Assembly (NCBI GenBank): GCA_030407315.1
Contig: JALQPE010000067.1
Location: 51,092-115,091 of the forward strand
Reading direction: 5' to 3'
Length of the DNA: 64,000 nt
Source of the DNA: Asparagopsis taxiformis
Taxonomy: Eukaryota; Rhodophyta; Florideophyceae; Bonnemaisoniales; Bonnemaisoniaceae
Shown here: one piece after another, positions 1 to 10,556 of the stretch
Numbering within the stretch: the stretch's first letter is position 1
How the letters are laid out: each line of letters starts with the position of its first letter
The notes under the pieces: generated by a model
What the model saw: the letters and a program-made list of their open reading frames with translations, nothing else
Databases searched by the model: none
What the model was told of the DNA's origin: nothing
Position numbers and translations under genes: made by a program

Positions 1-387
1 ATGGGTTTTTTCGCATGTGGATGACGCTTGGTCATGAGGAAGGACGTCTTGCGTATCATAGGGGTTGATTGTAGAGGCGAAGTTCTCATGTGACCTCTGC
101 GTCGTGCCCTGACATGGTGTGGGATGAGCGGGGGGACAACAGCAGACAGGAGTTGACTCAAATTGTAGAGTGCTTGTAAAAAGGGTAAAATGTGATTATT
201 GTTGTGTTTCAGCGATTACGGCTCCTCTCGAGGGCCCGAAGACTAGGCTACAAAATGCAGTGTCGCTGCTGATATTAATTTAAATTGATTTTATTTTGTT
301 CGAAGTGGTTTGGTAAAATAATCCCATGTTGGAATATGGTTTTTATACTGTTCCCCCAGCCTCGAATACGGCGAGGAGGGTCCGATC
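1..387. other. Intergenic, no gene seen
   Basis: No ORF with coding character and no RNA gene was recognised before the tRNA that begins at 388. Confidence 0.5.
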
Positions 388-460
388 GGGTCTGTAGCTC
401 AATTGGTAGAGTGCTCGCTTAGCATGCGAGAGGTACCGGGATCGAAGCCCGGCAGATCCA
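388..460 (+). tRNA. tRNA-Ala (AGC)
   Basis: A complete cloverleaf can be drawn by hand. The seven-base acceptor stem GGGTCTG pairs with CAGATCC, including one G-U pair, and is followed by discriminator A. The anticodon stem CTCGC/GCGAG carries loop TTAGCAT, giving anticodon AGC (Ala). The T arm is CCGGG-ATCGAAG-CCCGG. There is no intron and no encoded CCA. A run of eight T follows ten bases downstream, as expected for RNA polymerase III termination. Confidence 0.95.
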
Positions 461-469
461 GCGGCTCGA

Positions 470-477
470 TTTTTTTT
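470..477 (+). terminator. Pol III terminator of tRNA-Ala
   Basis: Eight consecutive T residues lie ten bases after the tRNA-Ala discriminator base. This is a standard RNA polymerase III stop signal. Confidence 0.8.
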
Positions 478-1328
478 CCCATCCGATGGACGGATGCATA
501 GAGGAAACAAGTTGATGTCATGCAAACGAATGGCTTCTCCACACAGTATCTGAGCCGTCATTGGTCAAACTTTTGAATTGAATTTCAGTTTGACAGGTTA
601 TCAAAGAGACAACTTGTTTCGCCCTGAAATCTACTCTGGACAACGCCTTCATACTTTGAATTTAGTGAAGCTCACGCCTCGAATATCGCGCGCATGTAAT
701 GTTCTGCACTGCTGCTCGTTGCTCCCATTACTTACGTTCACATCTTTCCCTCCTCTATGATGCTCTGGACCCTTGAATGACATCACGAATGTGAAACGCA
801 TTTTTTTCTTGCCCTAGCAGAGCAGCCCATTTCATCAGGCCACGACTAAAGCGTCATTTGCCATGGTAATTCACCATTTCACATAGTTCAGCCAATTCCT
901 CTTCTCGCACAGCTTAGCTGTAATCTGAAAACTGACATGCGCACAAACATTGTCATCAACATGACACCAGTTCAATCATACTAGATTGCTGGACAGTCAA
1001 ACTGACTTTCATCTTGTAATCCATCCTCAGAAGAGGTATGTTCACTTCGATGTCCTCTGAATTTTTCCAGTATCGATCAGTGACACTGTTCTGCTGGTTA
1101 ATTGAGTAAACCGGCGGGGAAGCGAGTGCCGTATGCCACGTTTCTCCTTGAGCAATGAGCTCAAAGAAATTCATACCATCAGGCAATGATGCTTAAATCA
1201 TCACGAGATCTATCAGCTTTGCCATCCAGCCATACATTCCAAACTCTTACAGCACCATCGGTTCTTGATTTTTAGGTCCTTCCAAACCATTTGTTCAAAA
1301 CAGCTACCAATTTCTGGAGTAGAAAGAA
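478..1328. other. Intergenic, no gene seen
   Basis: Only short open frames without signal peptide, domain or codon bias are present. The 3' part is presumably the promoter region of the secreted protein gene that follows. Confidence 0.5.
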
Positions 1329-1335
1329 TATATAG
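1329..1335 (+). promoter_or_regulatory. TATA-like box (TATATAG)
   Basis: TATATAG lies about 100 bp upstream of the preferred ATG at 1433. Similar TATA-like elements lie 70-95 bp upstream of other secreted-protein genes in this window, which supports a core promoter role. Confidence 0.5.
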
Positions 1336-1432
1336 CTAGTGACTTGCGTTCTCTCTGCGGTTGAATCTGTAGTGAACACAACGAACACCAATTCACGGTA
1401 TTCAGCTTGCCCGATAAACCTTGATCTTCAAG

Positions 1433-1981
1433 ATGTTCAAGGCCGTCTTTTTCCTTCTCCTGATACTCTGCATCAACAACATATCAGCAGAACAATCATC
1501 CCCCGCGCTGGAAAACAGTAACCAGTTTGACCAACTCTCCTCAAATGCTCGTGTTGTGGAGGAATTCGCGGAGGATTCTGATGTGGAGTCCATCGCTTTC
1601 CTATCTGGACGTCAGGTATCTACCCGTACATGTTCCACTCCCTTCGGTAGATCTACATCACGAAGAATGAAGTGCCGCCCTGGAAGGCTTCGATTCCACG
1701 TCAGGGTCTATTTCAACTGGCGTTGCGTCAAGTTACACTTTGGAGTATACTTGAGATGTATTCCGAGAAGACGTGCAATTCGTCTCGCAAAAAGGTCTGT
1801 CATGTGCTTCAAGAGACGCATCATGGTCGAATGTAGGGCTCCAAGTCAGAGTTGTGCCATGTCAGTTCTACGGGCTTGCACTATTTCACGCACTAGGATT
1901 GAACCAAAGACGCCTGAGCCCGTTGCTGAAGTGACGGAAGAACCTTCTGTATCACCTGTGGTTGACGTATCCGATCCTTAG
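1433..1981 (+). CDS. Small secreted basic Cys protein (paralog of 2909-3436)
   Basis: The product is about 182 aa and starts with a signal peptide (MFKAVFFLLLILCINNISA). An in-frame ATG at 1421 would add MIFK. I prefer 1433 because the paralog also begins MFK. After an acidic propeptide-like stretch (about residues 20-55) comes a basic, Cys-containing core with alternating hydrophobic and charged residues, which suggests a small beta-rich secreted domain. The core is alignable with the minus-strand gene at 2909-3436 (pattern W-x-C-x-K-x-H, and C-x-P-F before it). The tail is acidic and rich in Pro, Glu and Val. No known family was recognised. The mature protein is likely extracellular; a cationic defence or wall peptide is speculation. 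The two paralogs are convergent. Confidence 0.7.
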   Translation: MFKAVFFLLLILCINNISAEQSSPALENSNQFDQLSSNARVVEEFAEDSDVESIAFLSGRQVSTRTCSTPFGRSTSRRMKCRPGRLRFHVRVYFNWRCVKLHFGVYLRCIPRRRAIRLAKRSVMCFKRRIMVECRAPSQSCAMSVLRACTISRTRIEPKTPEPVAEVTEEPSVSPVVDVSDP

Positions 1982-2908
1982 CTTGTTCGAGGTGGGATGT
2001 TTCAGGTAATGGTTTCTTGAAAGAAACATTATGTTACTGATTTGAAAGCATGGTTATGGATGTGTACGGTTTCTATATTTTCATCTTAGTTCTACTCCCA
2101 TCACTCAAACAAGCTTGTATGTAAATTGGCGTCCGTTTTCCTCTTTTATCAATTCCACTAGAACATAGTATCTGATGTTTCCTTCGATTTCTTCAAGGAC
2201 CGCCTTTTGTGTCAGGGAAAGGTAACTACACTTCCGGGCGCATAGAACCGAATATGTCGTCGATAAATTGCAATTTGGAAAACTAAAAATTAATTTAGTG
2301 GAATCACGAATTCGTCAGTATGCTTAAGCAGGACAGCTGTACAATCGGGCGGCTCCACCGGCCAACTCACCTCAGGATGAGATAAAGCATCAGGAGAAAC
2401 GATATGAAGGGTAATCCATATTTTTCAAAATATTTTCCAATATTTGCACTGAATTGGAATATATTTCAAAGCCGGGAGTATTTGAAAATTCAAACCATCG
2501 GCCCGTATTTTATTGACTTCGTGCAGTTCGAGAACATGCCACACTCCCTTATGGATGATGACGTGTGGGTGTTGCTTCCCACTACTCGAGGATGACAAGA
2601 GCCCAGTTCCCAGCGCGAGCCAGAGTTTGTTCAGGTGTAACTTTCTCAATACTCCAGGTTTATGAAGTGAGTACTGGCTTAACATATCTGAGGCCTAAGC
2701 ATGGTTGCACTAATTTCTGATAAACGTATACCGCGGCAAACGTGTGGGCTCACGTTCTAAAACAGAGCTATGGTTTCATCAGAGGGACCTAGTTCCTATA
2801 TGATTTATAAAGCCATCTACCACCGCCGAAGAGCCAGAAATCATGAACCAGTCTATCGAACGTACATGGACGTAATAGTCTAGACGGAACCGCCGGGTCG
2901 AACAGTCT
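1982..2908. other. Convergent intergenic region
   Basis: This 0.9-kb stretch lies between the stop codons of two convergent paralogous genes. The open frames inside it are short and show no recognisable product. It presumably holds both 3' UTRs. Confidence 0.5.
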
Positions 2909-3436
2909 CTAATTCCTCGTCAATCTGCTGGGTCCAACAGTCTCTGATTCCTCCTCAATCTCAGCGTCATCGGGGAAGCAGCCTCTCACGGCACCAGTCG
3001 CACAACTGTCATCCGTTCGTGAGCATCGGGAGCTCCCAGATGACGCGCATTGCTCAGCCTCTTCCTGCTCTCTCAAGAACTGTTGCTCATCTGACGTCCT
3101 CTGTGGAGCACTCACGCCAAATGCGAAATGGCGCTTATATCTGATCACGTAATGGCGCTTGAAACAGCCCCAGCTGAGGTGGAGTCTGATGACGCACTTG
3201 AAATGAACACTTCTGGTTCTGCTTTTGACGGTAAATATCGGGAATGGTGCACATAGTGACACAGGCACAGGTCTTAGCTGTCTCTGAGACGTTTCAATTG
3301 TTCCGTGTTCGATATCCCTTTCGGAGTCGATGGTGATCTCATGTTCTGAGGAAATCTCGACGTTGGGTACTTCTGCAGATTGGGCAAAGTTTGCAAGAAG
3401 GCATAAGAGCAGAATAGCCAAGCTGTACTTGAACAT
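2909..3436 (-). CDS. Small secreted basic Cys protein (paralog of 1433-1981)
   Basis: The 175-aa product begins with a clear signal peptide (MFKYSLAILLLCLLANFAQSA), then an acidic segment rich in Glu and Ser. A basic core follows, with a C-x-P-F motif and W-x-C-x-K-x-H shared in the same order with the gene at 1433-1981. The C-terminal third differs: it is Ser/Cys/Asp-rich, with several extra cysteines, and acidic. A TATAAA box lies 95 bp upstream. The start is set by the signal peptide and by the matching MFK start of the paralog. The family is unknown to me. The pair looks like an old local duplication with fast divergence outside the core. Confidence 0.7.
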   Translation of the reverse strand: MFKYSLAILLLCLLANFAQSAEVPNVEISSEHEITIDSERDIEHGTIETSQRQLRPVPVSLCAPFPIFTVKSRTRSVHFKCVIRLHLSWGCFKRHYVIRYKRHFAFGVSAPQRTSDEQQFLREQEEAEQCASSGSSRCSRTDDSCATGAVRGCFPDDAEIEEESETVGPSRLTRN

Positions 3437-3530
3437 TTTGAATGGTGTGAAGAAACTTTGACGTGGTAGAGCTATGCAAGATGCAGTTGACTGTGACTAG
3501 ACCTGGCGTTTAGCTCACCTCTGCCCGCCA

Positions 3531-3536
3531 TTTATA
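3531..3536 (-). promoter_or_regulatory. TATA box of the secreted protein gene
   Basis: TATAAA on the minus strand lies 95 bp upstream of the ATG at 3436, within TGCTATAAATGGCGGG. Position and sequence fit a core promoter. Confidence 0.6.
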
Positions 3537-6500
3537 GCAATCACCGGTGAGTTGAGAACGCGAAAAAACCAGCATTCATCTACTATTGTGTGAACTGTAT
3601 GATGATACAGAATTATCGGGATATCAATTGGATGAGTGCCTCCTCTGTAAACCAATGGTGGATATTGTGTGATTGCAAGCAACCGCAAACTTCTTGAGTT
3701 TGAGTACGAAAAGCAGTGATCTGTAGCATCTTACAGGCTGCTCAGGAGATGTGTTGATGAGAGATTTGCAAAACTTTCGTGTGTTGAGGAGCGCAATTTA
3801 GTGATCATGCAAAATCAATATACATACACGTAGCAAGGTTGCAGAGAGCAGGGAGAGAAATCTGATATCATGTATGAGCATTGGCAAAGCAATGCCAAGC
3901 AAGCGTAAGACCGTGTTAGGAAGGGCATTACTGCGATCTCAAGTTGGCTCTGCTCTTGAACTAATGCTGCAGGAGGTGTCAGACTGATGTGAAGGCAACA
4001 ATGTCTTTAATCAATAGCCGCAGTTGATACTGATAATGCTTTGTCATCGAATCTTTGATTACAGAAGATATACCCTCGAGGGTATTCGTGTCGCCTTTGA
4101 CCCTGGCGAAAACGAAATGTTCTCGATGTCAACAAGACAGTGGTCCCAGCCTACATGACAGGTTTTCTCCATAGGAACGAGACGCGGTGGAAAGTGACAT
4201 TCCACTGGCCCGTTCCATGGATGTTAAGCAGATCATCATGTATATCTCTATTTTTAAACATTAATTTAAACATGAAGATCAAGAAATGACGAGAAGATAC
4301 ATCAAGGATCTTAGTCAACAAGTTCAATGAGCGGAGTGATGGCGTTCGGGGTGTCATTCTATGTATGTTGTGAGGGGATGCGCTAAGTTATGATCATTCG
4401 ACCAAGTCTTGCGTGAAAAACTTACGGATACGGTTATTGTGGACGTCAGCAAAGTGCGTGGGGCACAGTTTGTGCTACATCTCGGAAAGCTTGCCAAACA
4501 TTTTCTCGAGACTGCATAGATAGAAATGTATTGGTTCCGGACCGTAGAGGGGCTAGATGAGGATCCGGCTTTCAATCTCATACAACAGAATCTGTTCAAG
4601 ACGTTCTGTGGTCATTTATGAAACAGAACTTCACTAATTGGACGGAGAAGCAGTATCAATAGAGGGTTTTGGTAAATTCCCATATAGGAAGTTTATGGGA
4701 ATATTGTGGCTAAGCGATTCAGAAATGTGCTTACAGAATGTTTTCACCGTCGACAGGTTTTAGTGAAACATCTTTTGAATGTAACGCGATGGCATCAAGT
4801 GTGACGCCGATCAACCAAAGACAGTTGTCTGTAGTAGACAATAGCAATAGATCATCTTGTCCGCCACCAATTTATGAGCAGATGCACGCATGCAGTGTTG
4901 AGCATGCTTTACGGACACCTGTCTGGTGCGAATGGTCGTCACGCAAACCGTGTTCCGTGACTGGGAAATATCCTTCATCTTTACTTTCACATTTTTGTGC
5001 TGGTTTACTTCACTTTTGAAATCACGTTGAAAATGCTTACAGAACTGCTCTATCTCCCCATAAACTCAGCATGGTTCAGCGCGTCTATTTTCGGGCTTGC
5101 GCCCCCCTTTTTTTCCCATAAACTTCCCAGTCGTGGGTTACCAAAACCCTCTAATTATGAGGTTGCCTGGTAGCACCATATTTCTCATGGGTATTTCGCT
5201 TCGTGATATGCTGCATACTGTAGCCAAAGATTTGTTACAATACGTTATAACGGCTGTATTTGAAGACTCATGGTGTGTTGGTGTTGTAGATAACGAGCAA
5301 TTTTATGTGTCCCTGTGCTAGTGCAGGAACTTTGTCATCCTTATCCACGTCACCTCGATATATGTGGTGCATGTTTAACACTATATTCCTCCGGTGCCAT
5401 GGACGACTATCCTTTGTAAAATTGTAGGGTCAGCAGAACTCTTCGAGACAGTCATCTAGCTGGAAAAACTTACTATGAGGGTAGGTTACTCTTCTTTCTC
5501 ATATATACTTCCGAATTTCCTACATCGATACAGACGCACTCGCGTATGCTGAACATTTTGGCAGTCACCGGCTGATTGGTTATGTTCACTGCCAATACGC
5601 GGGCAGAAAGCACATCCTGCATAGGTGTTACATGGTAGATTCTTTACAGGAGCCCATCGCGTCCGGAAAGAAATTTGCATTGTGTGCATTCGTTGCAAGT
5701 TCATTTTCGAACCTCTTATCATGTTGTGCGGTAAATTTTAGAAAGAAAGTTGCAGTACTACCTAATATCTCAGTGCTTCTGTTACGACATCTCTCTCCGT
5801 GTAGAAGATGACTACGATAATATTCTTTCTAGTCGGGATATCGAGATTGAGCTTCAGCATGCAATGTTATTCGCTTTGAAAATCTGTTTTTTTCTCTCGA
5901 GTTTGAGGCTATGGATGGCTGATACTCATTCCCTGATAGAATACCGGCTTCTGCCGCTACGCTCACTGAGCGGAGAATACTGGCAGATCACATGATGTCT
6001 TCGCATATCGGCGTTTCTGCCGTCGCTCTCGAGAGAAAGGAGATAAATCACGAGGAAATCAAGTTGCGACGCTTTCAACCTCCATTGCGTCAACATGAAA
6101 AATTTGCCCGGAAAACATAGGCTCTCTAGCGACTTGCCATTTTGTGCCCTATATTTTGAAGCACTGCTTACCTCTGGAATTTTGGGCAGTTCCTGTAATC
6201 TTATCTCCTACATTGATATCGTCAGCAGCAGCCCACTTTTGAACTTCTTTATGTGCTATGAACAGAACCATGATTACCATTGCTTAAACTGTTAACAGGA
6301 CTAAACAAAGATATTGGAAGGTGTAATCTGTTCCAACGAGCTTGGTGTGTTGGACACGAAATGAAGACGGATAGATGAGTGATAATACAGTTTAGGGGCA
6401 ATCACCGGGTCAACCCAAATATGACATATTCAATACACGAATTAAGCTCATCGTTTGAATAGGAATATTGGTGAAAGACTTGTTACCATTTTCTACGCTA

Positions 6501-7077
6501 ACATTCCTGCAGCAACTTGCGTCTTCTTCTGACAGTAACTGCACTCGATACGCGCGTGTTCGACATGAACGCACATCTCGCTTGGCTGAAGACACGCAAA
6601 TGAAGTACTACATGATTCCGTATAATATGGGTCACGTGAACAAGTCGTTTGATTAAGGTTTGAAGCCTCCATTGCTTCTAATGAGAAGCAGGACGATTTA
6701 CAGATCTACCTGTCACAATCTCCGACATGATCGAAAAAAATCTCGAATGGTTAGTTTGTGTCTATCATCGGACAGCTAGAGCTTTCAGGTAATGTTGACT
6801 CTTCTGCAGACTGCACTCTGATAGCTTCTGCCGTCGCATTTTTTCTAACTGAAAGATAGTCCTCACCGTCGCGCAAGGTCATTGTTAGACTACACAGAAA
6901 GTTGTACTTGCCCAGACACTATCCAAGGTGGATATCCTAACGGTCATTAGCCACCAAGCATTTTCCAACCCCAATGTCTACTATCTGGAAGAAGTTTAAA
7001 TACAATCAGGGGACACAGCCCGGGTGTCAAATTGTGCTAATAGTTTAGCGGGTTCAGCATGGGCCGGGGAGGCAGAA
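3537..7077. other. 3.5 kb without a supported gene
   Basis: Open frames of 60-95 codons occur on both strands (for example 4738-5019 and 5097-5321), but none has a recognisable domain, signal peptide or paralog here. The 14-mer GGAAGTTTATGGGA at 4687-4700 has its exact reverse complement at 5114-5127; it could be the remains of a small element. I see no RNA gene before 7078. Confidence 0.45.
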
Positions 7078-7153
7078 AGCTGAGGTTCCGGGTTCGATTC
7101 CCGGCGGGCGTAGTGAAGCGCCTGTAGTCAAATGGTATGATATCAGCCTTCCA
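7078..7153 (+). tRNA. Circularly permuted tRNA-Gly (UCC)
   Basis: The 3' half of the tRNA comes first in the DNA and the 5' half second. The 3' half (7078-7112) is A38, anticodon-stem strand GCTGA, variable GGTT, T arm CCGGG-TTCGATT-CCCGG, acceptor strand CGGGCGT and discriminator A. After a 5-bp spacer (GTGAA) the 5' half (7118-7153) follows: acceptor strand GCGCCTG, TA, D arm GTCA-AATGGTA-TGAT, A, anticodon-stem strand TCAGC and loop CTTCCA (32-37). When rejoined at 37/38 the halves give a 71-nt cloverleaf with all stems closed (acceptor 7 bp with two G-U, anticodon stem 5 bp perfect, T stem 5 bp perfect) and anticodon TCC. The B-box-containing T arm therefore lies upstream of the A box. 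Only a weak bulge-helix-bulge can be drawn at the junction (three of four central pairs). Permuted tRNA genes that mature through a circular intermediate are known from Cyanidioschyzon. Confidence 0.88.
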
Positions 7154-7209
7154 CTATAATCCCTGGAGTCCAATTATGCCTGAAATCTTTCTAATACTAG
7201 ACATGGTAA

Positions 7210-7217
7210 TTTTTTTT
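7210..7217 (+). terminator. Candidate Pol III terminator of the permuted tRNA
   Basis: A run of eight T lies 57 bp after the 5' half of the permuted tRNA-Gly. It would give a pre-tRNA with a trailer that must be removed at the permutation junction. Confidence 0.5.
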
Positions 7218-7739
7218 CGCTCTCATCAGCTGTGCTTCGTTCTGTAGTTGTAATTGTGCTATCGTGATTTTGGTGCACTGCATAACGTCACAATTTGCGT
7301 GCTCTTCTCTACTTCACACCGCAGCACAACATTATCTTCACATCTCACTGATCAGTATTAAGGATGAAGGTGATGCCGCAAACGGAGCCGAAAGAATGAA
7401 AAACGTAACGTCAAATTTGTCGCTGTGAAGAGCTGTTTCCCAGCCAAATTTCCTGGACAGCACAAAGAGCACGTTACAGATGTCCAGCGGGATCCCGGCA
7501 ATGACCCTTCTAACACGACTAGCCCACGAACGAAGGCCCAAGTCTCCAGCTATCTCATCCAAAGAGGCTGAAAGTTAAAATTTCTACGTAGCAAAGCTGT
7601 GAGATCGGAACGCACGTGCTCCACAGTTTTTCTCCATCTCATATTTCACTGCCTCTTCATTGCCATCTTCCTATTTCAGTTTAACCCAGTATGAATCGTG
7701 TGGCATTCTCCACGAGGCCATTCACTTCTCCACAGCACC
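7218..7739. other. Intergenic / 5' region of the haloperoxidase-like gene
   Basis: No gene was recognised. The last 120 bp are pyrimidine-rich and run into the CACCATG start context of the following gene. Confidence 0.5.
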
Positions 7740-9251
7740 ATGAAGCTCTTCAAATCCCTTTTTGCCCTGCTGCTAACTTCCCTCCTCATTTCAGCAACCA
7801 CTCAAGAAATCAACTCTACTCGACTTCCCATTGTTCCGTTCAACTTTGTACCATTCCTAGCATCGCTTTTCCGGCGCTTTGAGCAACCACTACAGTACCG
7901 CACAACCTTCCTTTACAATGCTGCATTTTACAATAACTTGGTCCTCTACTCCGATACTGGCCGCTTATTCAATGGCTCGGAACCGATCGGGCGTCGCGGT
8001 CTCCTGACCAATGTGCAGCAAGGATATGCAGTTGCCGCAATCTTGGTTTCCATCACCCTCTCAATTTATGGTGAAGACGACGCCAGAGAGATCCGAAGAA
8101 TTTCGGTTGAAAACCTTGATTTCGACCTTCCGCTTCGCGCAGAAGATGTGCGAGACAACGATCCAGCTCGAGATGATCTGCTCACAGGGTTCAGAGTCGC
8201 AGCGGAGGTTATGGCAGCGTTCGAAAATGATGGAATGAACTCACTTGGAACGGATGACGGCTCTGTGGATAACGTCATGCCATACCTAGATGTGACAGGT
8301 TACGAACCTGTCAACGCACCAAACGACATTCAAGACCTTCGTCGCTGGACACCGCTTATCGAAGATGTTAGACCGAACTTCATTGGCACATACTCCATCC
8401 AGCAAGCGATAGGGCAGCAGGCTGCATTTGTTGAACTACCGTTCTTATCTGAGTCGTTTGCGAGAAATCAAACGTTTCGTAGGCCTTACCCCGCCCTGAT
8501 TCGGAATGATGCCACATGCGCACCTGACCTGCGACGCAATCAAACTCGAATTGTGCGACGCATTTGCAGGGATCTCGATGAGATGCTTTCATTATCGGCG
8601 GAAGTTACGGAAGATCAATTGATCATTGATGACTTTTTTGATGATATTATCAGAAGTGTTGCTACTACTGTTCCGGTCATCGCACGGGAGTTTGACCTCA
8701 GATTCCGAGATGTGTTCTTGATGGTATTTGCAATCAACGTCGGATCGTACGAAGTAACGCTGCTGGCTTGGAGGGAGAAGAGGAGACATGACGCGGTGAG
8801 ACCTACGACACTTGTGAATCACCTTTACAAGGACGTCGAAATTCCAGGTAGAGATGGAACGACCATGCTCGGACAGGACTTTGCTTCATTGCTCCGTACA
8901 CAGGGCAGTCAGGAGTATCCGAGCTGGCATGCTGCTCTGTGCCAGTATTTCACGGACATAGTCGAAGTGCTTCTAGGGACGACTGAAGTATCTGTTGAAA
9001 GAATTATTGCACCGGGAGATTCCAACTTTGCGCCCGGCGTTCTACCGAGAGAAGAGTTCATTGTGAAATATGACGATTTGAGAACCGATATGGCAGACGC
9101 TTGCAGTGAGAGTCGAATCAGGAGCGGGAATAACCTGAGGCCTGGCGTGGAAGCGGGAAGGGAAATTGGAAGGAATGCTGCAAGGGAAATGATCAGAAGG
9201 CTCAGTTGTATAGCTCCGGATAATGATTTCTTACCGCCATGCATGCAGTAA
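7740..9251 (+). CDS. Secreted vanadium-haloperoxidase/PAP2-fold protein with altered active site
   Basis: The ATG at 7740 (context CACCATG) begins a good signal peptide (MKLFKSLFALLLTSLLISA). An upstream in-frame ATG at 7698 would bury it. The mature protein of about 480 aa follows the vanadium-dependent haloperoxidase-like/PAP2 layout: a helical N-terminal half, then a W-x-x-K/R...RP motif (W343-REKRRHDAVRP), then YPSWHA (P394-S-W-H397) where the family has P-S-G-H, and finally S458-R-x-R-x-G-N-N with the usual AG..IG helix, where the family has S-R-x-x-x-G-x-H. The basic residues and the PSxH histidine are kept. The Gly of PSGH is Trp, and the last vanadate-ligand His appears to be Asn. The family oxidises halides or hydrolyses phosphates. 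This member may bind without catalysing, or use a different chemistry. Several N-glycosylation sequons fit an extracellular location. Family assignment is by motif only. Confidence 0.65.
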   Translation: MKLFKSLFALLLTSLLISATTQEINSTRLPIVPFNFVPFLASLFRRFEQPLQYRTTFLYNAAFYNNLVLYSDTGRLFNGSEPIGRRGLLTNVQQGYAVAAILVSITLSIYGEDDAREIRRISVENLDFDLPLRAEDVRDNDPARDDLLTGFRVAAEVMAAFENDGMNSLGTDDGSVDNVMPYLDVTGYEPVNAPNDIQDLRRWTPLIEDVRPNFIGTYSIQQAIGQQAAFVELPFLSESFARNQTFRRPYPALIRNDATCAPDLRRNQTRIVRRICRDLDEMLSLSAEVTEDQLIIDDFFDDIIRSVATTVPVIAREFDLRFRDVFLMVFAINVGSYEVTLLAWREKRRHDAVRPTTLVNHLYKDVEIPGRDGTTMLGQDFASLLRTQGSQEYPSWHAALCQYFTDIVEVLLGTTEVSVERIIAPGDSNFAPGVLPREEFIVKYDDLRTDMADACSESRIRSGNNLRPGVEAGREIGRNAAREMIRRLSCIAPDNDFLPPCMQ

Positions 9252-9831
9252 GACGATGCGGTGGTTGTAGAGTTTGTATTGGTAGGAGGGAGCGCTTGAC
9301 GCGTTTCAGAGTATCGGAGATTTGCGTGCGGAAGTCAAGATACTTTGCAAGTTGGCATCTGATTACTTGGGAATAGTATATAAATATAAAACGTTTTTGG
9401 AATAGCTTCCCGCCAGCTTGCATTATTGCACTTTTTGATTTGCAGCAGTGGACGCCTCGAAGTGAGCATCAATTGTTGAAACCACTAATCAAACAGTGGG
9501 GGACATTACTAAACTAAATACGCTTTCCGCACTCGTGACCGCAATTGGACTGATGAGGGGCAATCAGATGATCCAAAATGTATTGCGAGCCGAATGGCAG
9601 TAATTGGTGGCATTCGAGTTGTACACAAATGAGTTTTCCATTAGAAGACATATCTCCGTACACTTCGATAGCAGATTGAAGGGGAAGTATCGCCCGTCCT
9701 GAATACACAGGATGGAACGCCACACGACCATAGGAGCCCGAGGGGAATAAACTTGTCTCGGAGAAACTTCATAATCGTTCCAGCTCGAAATTGAGTCCTG
9801 CAAGGGACAGCCCGTCCCTGTATGGGCATTC
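9252..9831. other. 3' region of the haloperoxidase-like gene
   Basis: No gene was recognised. Overlapping minus-strand open frames of 60-90 codons around 9514-9833 show no known domain. Confidence 0.5.
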
Positions 9832-9839
9832 AAAAAAAA
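9832..9839 (-). terminator. Pol III terminator of tRNA-Thr
   Basis: Eight T residues on the minus strand lie nine bases beyond the discriminator base of the tRNA-Thr gene. Confidence 0.75.
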
Positions 9840-9848
9840 GATTATTCC

Positions 9849-9933
9849 AGCCGATGACGGGATTCGAACCCGTGATCTTTGGTTGTCACGATCGGGTACA
9901 AGACCAACGCCTTAGCCACTTGGCCACATCGGC
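9849..9933 (-). tRNA. tRNA-Thr (UGU) with 12-nt intron
   Basis: On the minus strand the acceptor stem GCCGATG pairs with CATCGGC, followed by discriminator T. The T arm is ACGGG-TTCGAAT-CCCGT, and the D arm begins TGGCCAAGTGGCTAAGGC. The anticodon stem TTGGT/ACCAA is perfect once a 12-nt intron, CCCGATCGTGAC (plus-strand 9885-9896), is removed between positions 37 and 38. The spliced loop is CTTGTAA with anticodon TGT. The intron is at the canonical 37/38 position. Mature length is 73 nt. Confidence 0.92.
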
Positions 9934-10556
9934 TCTTCCACACGCTGGACAGGACCTAAATGATATAATTATTAACCATACTATTGATGGATCTTGAGAT
10001 GATATTTCCGATAAAATATCCCCATGTTTTGGATACCTGGATGGATAGCAAACTGTTTCCATTAAAATCTTGGGTCAGTAAAGAATACCATCGAGCGTAT
10101 TCTGGAGGCAAACTCATTTCAAGCCATGGCGCGCAAGACGTGTAATCGCCCATTTGCTCTCAAGGTCGTGTGTCGTGACCTGGACGACTCCGTAATTTAT
10201 ATATCTCCATCTCGAGATTGCCAATTTGCTTCCATTTATCACTATCAGACTTCTTCCCCTTATTTTCATTACGTTTGATGTCCACGAAATAGAAACCCTG
10301 ATGGTTCCATCAAGTATTTTTCACATTTTGCTGTGCAACAAACTGCTAGCAGCCCACTCAATGAAAAACCTTTTTCCAGGTGCTTTCTCCTGCAGCACTT
10401 GTTTTGCTAACTCTTGCCTATCAATGCGATCGCCATCTACTGCTTACAGGCGAAGCTCAAACTCTGGCAACTCGTACTCCAATTCATTCAAAAACCTACA
10501 AATACTCTGTACTCCCCCTATTCATCGATCATCTGTTCTAGCCATTCCAACACAAC
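9934..10556. other. Intergenic / 5' region of the Mab-21-like gene
   Basis: Short open frames only (10226-10600 and 10414-10632 are out of frame with, and overlap, the following gene). No regulatory site was recognised with confidence. Confidence 0.45.

Noticed and set aside
4687..5127. 14-bp perfect inverted repeat suggesting a 440-bp element
   Set aside because: No target duplication or coding content was seen; too short to support an element.
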